Shown here: piece after piece, positions 7,953 to 9,749 of the stretch
Numbering within the stretch: position 1 is the stretch's first letter
Layout of the letters: each line of letters begins with the position of its first letter
Origin: Hyphomicrobiales bacterium
GTDB taxonomy: Bacteria; Pseudomonadota; Alphaproteobacteria; Parvibaculales; Parvibaculaceae
Assembly: GCA_015655095.1 (NCBI GenBank)
Contig: JAATFR010000102.1
Location: forward strand, 1-9,749
Direction: 5' to 3'
DNA: 9,749 nt
Notes under the pieces: model-generated
What the model was told of the DNA's origin: nothing
The model's input: the letters and a program-made list of their open reading frames with translations, nothing else
The model's database searches: none
Program-made: the position numbers and the translations under genes

Positions 7953-9248
7953 ATGAAAAGGTCAATAAATTTCCAGAACCTGAAGTTTGTGGCAGGTGGT
8001 TCAGCCGGTAACATGATTGAATGGTATGACTGGTATGTTTATTCGGCCTTCTCACTCTATTTCGCTCCGGTCTTCTTTCCCCGGTCTGATCGCACAGCAG
8101 AGCTGCTAAGCGCTGCAGCGGTCTTTGCTGTCGGCTTCATTATGCGACCTGTTGGTGCATGGATCATGGGGATTTATGCCGACCGGTATGGGCGCAAGGC
8201 CGGGCTCACATTCTCTATTTCTCTTATGTGTCTTGGCTCTCTGATGATTGCGATAGCGCCCGGCTATGCGCAAATAGGTGCCGCGGCCCCCTTTATTCTG
8301 GTTCTCGCGCGCCTCATACAGGGATTGAGCGTAGGCGGTGAATATGGCGCCAGCTCGACCTATCTGGTTGAGATGGCTTCATCCAGACACCGTGGCTTCT
8401 TTGCAAGCTTTATTCCCGTGACATTGATTTCAGGTCAGTTGCTTGCGCTTGGCGTTCTGCTCATGCTTCAGTCGAGCATGAGTGAAGCAGCGCTTCACGA
8501 GTGGGGTTGGCGTATTCCCTTTGCCATTGGAAGTTTGCTCGGTATTGCCGTCTTCTACTTGCGCCGTAATCTTGTAGAAACGGAGTCATTCCGGAATGAG
8601 CAATGTGAAAGGTCAGCTGGAAGAGGTTTGCGCTCGAGCGGATTTGCCCTGTTCACGCAATATCCGAAAAAAGCGTTCCTGGTCATGGCTCTGACTTCTG
8701 GAGGTACGCTCGCCTTTTATACCTCCACAACTTATCTCCATAAATTTCTGGTCAACACTACGGGTTTTGATCGAGGCACCGCTACCCAGATCACAACGGC
8801 AGCACTCCTAGTCTACATGTTTATTCAACCGATGGTCGGCGCCCTTTCCGACAAGATCGGCCGGAAGCCCATAATGATTGCCTTTGGGGTGATGGGAGTT
8901 CTTTTCACCTACCCGGTCTTCATTGCGCTTTCGAATGTGAGTGATCCTTATACAGCCTTTATGCTGGCGGCATTTTCACTCATTATCGTGACCGGCTACA
9001 CCTCTATCAATGTGGTTGTGAAGACGGAGCTTTTCCCCACACATATTCGCGCGCTCGGGGTTGCCTTGCCGTTTGCCATTGCAAATGCGCTATTTGGCGG
9101 CACGGCGGAATATGTGGCGCTGTGGTTCAAGTCCCGGGGAATGGAGCAGGGCTTCTTCTGGTATGTCACCATCATGATCGGCCTTTCCCTGATCGTTTAT
9201 CTCACCATGCGCGATACGCGGAAATACAGCGAGATCAAGGAAGGATGA
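7953..9248 (+). CDS. MFS transporter, KgtP-like metabolite:H+ symporter (copy 2)
   Basis: A 431-residue paralogue of the preceding transporter, collinear with it from residue 15 onward and one residue shorter in the central cytoplasmic loop. It has the same signatures at the same positions: NMIEWYDWYVYS at 20-31, motif A GIYADRYGRK at 73-82, RLIQGLSVGGEYG at 120-132 and GALSDKIGRKP in the central region. The N-terminal tail (MKRSINFQNLKF) and the central loop differ completely from copy 1, so the two may differ in regulation or substrate. Most of the gene uses more A/T-ending codons than copy 1, but the last 151 bp switch to copy-1-like sequence. All expected motifs are intact and it should be functional. 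A KgtP-like carboxylate substrate is the family-based guess. Confidence 0.9.
   Translation: MKRSINFQNLKFVAGGSAGNMIEWYDWYVYSAFSLYFAPVFFPRSDRTAELLSAAAVFAVGFIMRPVGAWIMGIYADRYGRKAGLTFSISLMCLGSLMIAIAPGYAQIGAAAPFILVLARLIQGLSVGGEYGASSTYLVEMASSRHRGFFASFIPVTLISGQLLALGVLLMLQSSMSEAALHEWGWRIPFAIGSLLGIAVFYLRRNLVETESFRNEQCERSAGRGLRSSGFALFTQYPKKAFLVMALTSGGTLAFYTSTTYLHKFLVNTTGFDRGTATQITTAALLVYMFIQPMVGALSDKIGRKPIMIAFGVMGVLFTYPVFIALSNVSDPYTAFMLAAFSLIIVTGYTSINVVVKTELFPTHIRALGVALPFAIANALFGGTAEYVALWFKSRGMEQGFFWYVTIMIGLSLIVYLTMRDTRKYSEIKEG
9093..9243 (+). repeat. Near-identical 3' tract, copy in second MFS gene
   Basis: Partner of 7617-7767 (149 of 151 bases equal). The tract ends 5 bp before the end of the stop codon; beyond it the two loci share nothing visible. 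Its GC-rich codons contrast with the body of copy 2 and resemble copy 1. Confidence 0.95.
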
Positions 9249-9749
9249 CCGTGGTGCTGGTAGCTTACATGGTTGCAGCCGGCGAGTTTTTCCGCATAGA
9301 GGTGACGACCGGCTCTCTCGGTCAGTGATTTCAGGCCGGCGCCAGATTCCGACACGGCGATCCCAATGCTGACAGTCAGGTGGATTGTTTGATCGTACAT
9401 ATGGATGGCGTTGGAGCCTATAGCCGGTTGCAGCCGGTTGGCCACAACGCTTGAGACCCGAAGACTTGCCCGTGGCAGCAAAATCGCAAACTACTCGCCT
9501 CCGTAACGGGCGAGGAGGTCGGTTGGGTGCAATACCTTGTGGCAGCGTTCGACGACGGTACGCAACACAATATCGCCGAAGACGAGCGCGAAGAGATCAT
9601 TGATAGGCTCGAATTGGTCGAGATGCCAGCGACAGGGACGTATATTGATCACGATATGGGCATTGCCGTGGACAAGACGCTTGGTCTTGTCTCGCACAAC
9701 AAGTCCGTCTATCGCTTTGCCCCTCTCTACCCCATCGATGTCGACACGC
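9197..9749 (-). pseudogene. GGDEF-domain (diguanylate cyclase-type) gene remnant, 5' end beyond window
   Basis: One - strand frame, open to the right edge, encodes a recognisable GGDEF domain: LDQFEPINDLF near the start of the domain, FGDIVLRTVVERC, then LLARYGGE at the signature. There an in-frame TAG (9491-9493) replaces the expected second Glu of GGEEF, and the same frame continues with FAILLPRA, RLQPAI, LTVSIGIA and LYAEKLAGCNHV, the classic C-terminal half. No frameshift is needed. A single GAG to TAG change explains the stop. The first metal-binding Asp of the DxD motif also appears as His (WHLDQF), so the cyclase was probably already degenerate. After CNHVSY, where such domains normally end, the frame runs on into the antisense of the MFS copy 2 end and stops at 9197-9199, so the original 3' end seems lost. 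Downstream of the amber only an unstable fragment could be made. Confidence 0.8.

Noticed and set aside
9422..9440. Tandem 10-bp repeat AGCCGGTTG(C) in the GGDEF remnant as a frameshifting duplication
   Set aside because: The reading frame and motif spacing (RLQPAI to LTVSIGIA) are normal on both sides, so the repeat is part of the ancestral sequence and probably chance.

Overview
The window comes from a GC-rich proteobacterial chromosome, most likely an alphaproteobacterium. The best marker is a tRNA-His gene with a G1·U72 pair, A73 and no encoded G-1, a derived form known from a large alphaproteobacterial subgroup. The dense gene packing and strong GC bias at third codon positions fit this. 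I see no phage, CRISPR or transposase genes.

Layout, left to right: (1) the C-terminal five sixths of an ABC-type exporter (fused membrane and ATPase domains), cut by the window edge and followed by a strong GC-rich hairpin. (2) An acetoacetate-CoA ligase gene on the + strand, meeting tail to tail, 8 bp apart, (3) an alpha/beta-hydrolase of the epoxide hydrolase/dehalogenase type on the - strand. (4) A divergent Na+-dependent symporter of the neurotransmitter:sodium symporter family, with a candidate terminator. (5) tRNA-His(GTG). (6) Two tandem paralogous MFS transporters of the KgtP-like metabolite:H+ symporter type, separated by an AT-rich 180-bp spacer. (7) On the - strand up to the right edge, a decayed GGDEF (diguanylate cyclase-type) gene with an amber codon inside its GGEEF signature.

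Functionally the region looks like small-molecule uptake and carbon metabolism: acetoacetate activation to acetoacetyl-CoA (ketone body or polyhydroxybutyrate turnover), detoxification or processing of an epoxide or halogenated compound, Na+-coupled amino-acid-type uptake and H+-coupled carboxylate-type uptake. These genes are not in one obvious operon. Each has its own spacer, and several have their own strong Shine-Dalgarno sequence.

I do not see a convincing new multi-gene system. The most informative observations are evolutionary. The last ~150 bp of the two MFS genes are almost identical at the nucleotide level although the rest of the genes has diverged, which points to recent gene conversion. 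The GGDEF gene is inactivated exactly at its signature motif, and its frame runs into the antisense of the converted MFS 3' end. The tRNA-His lacks the otherwise near-universal G-1 identity element.
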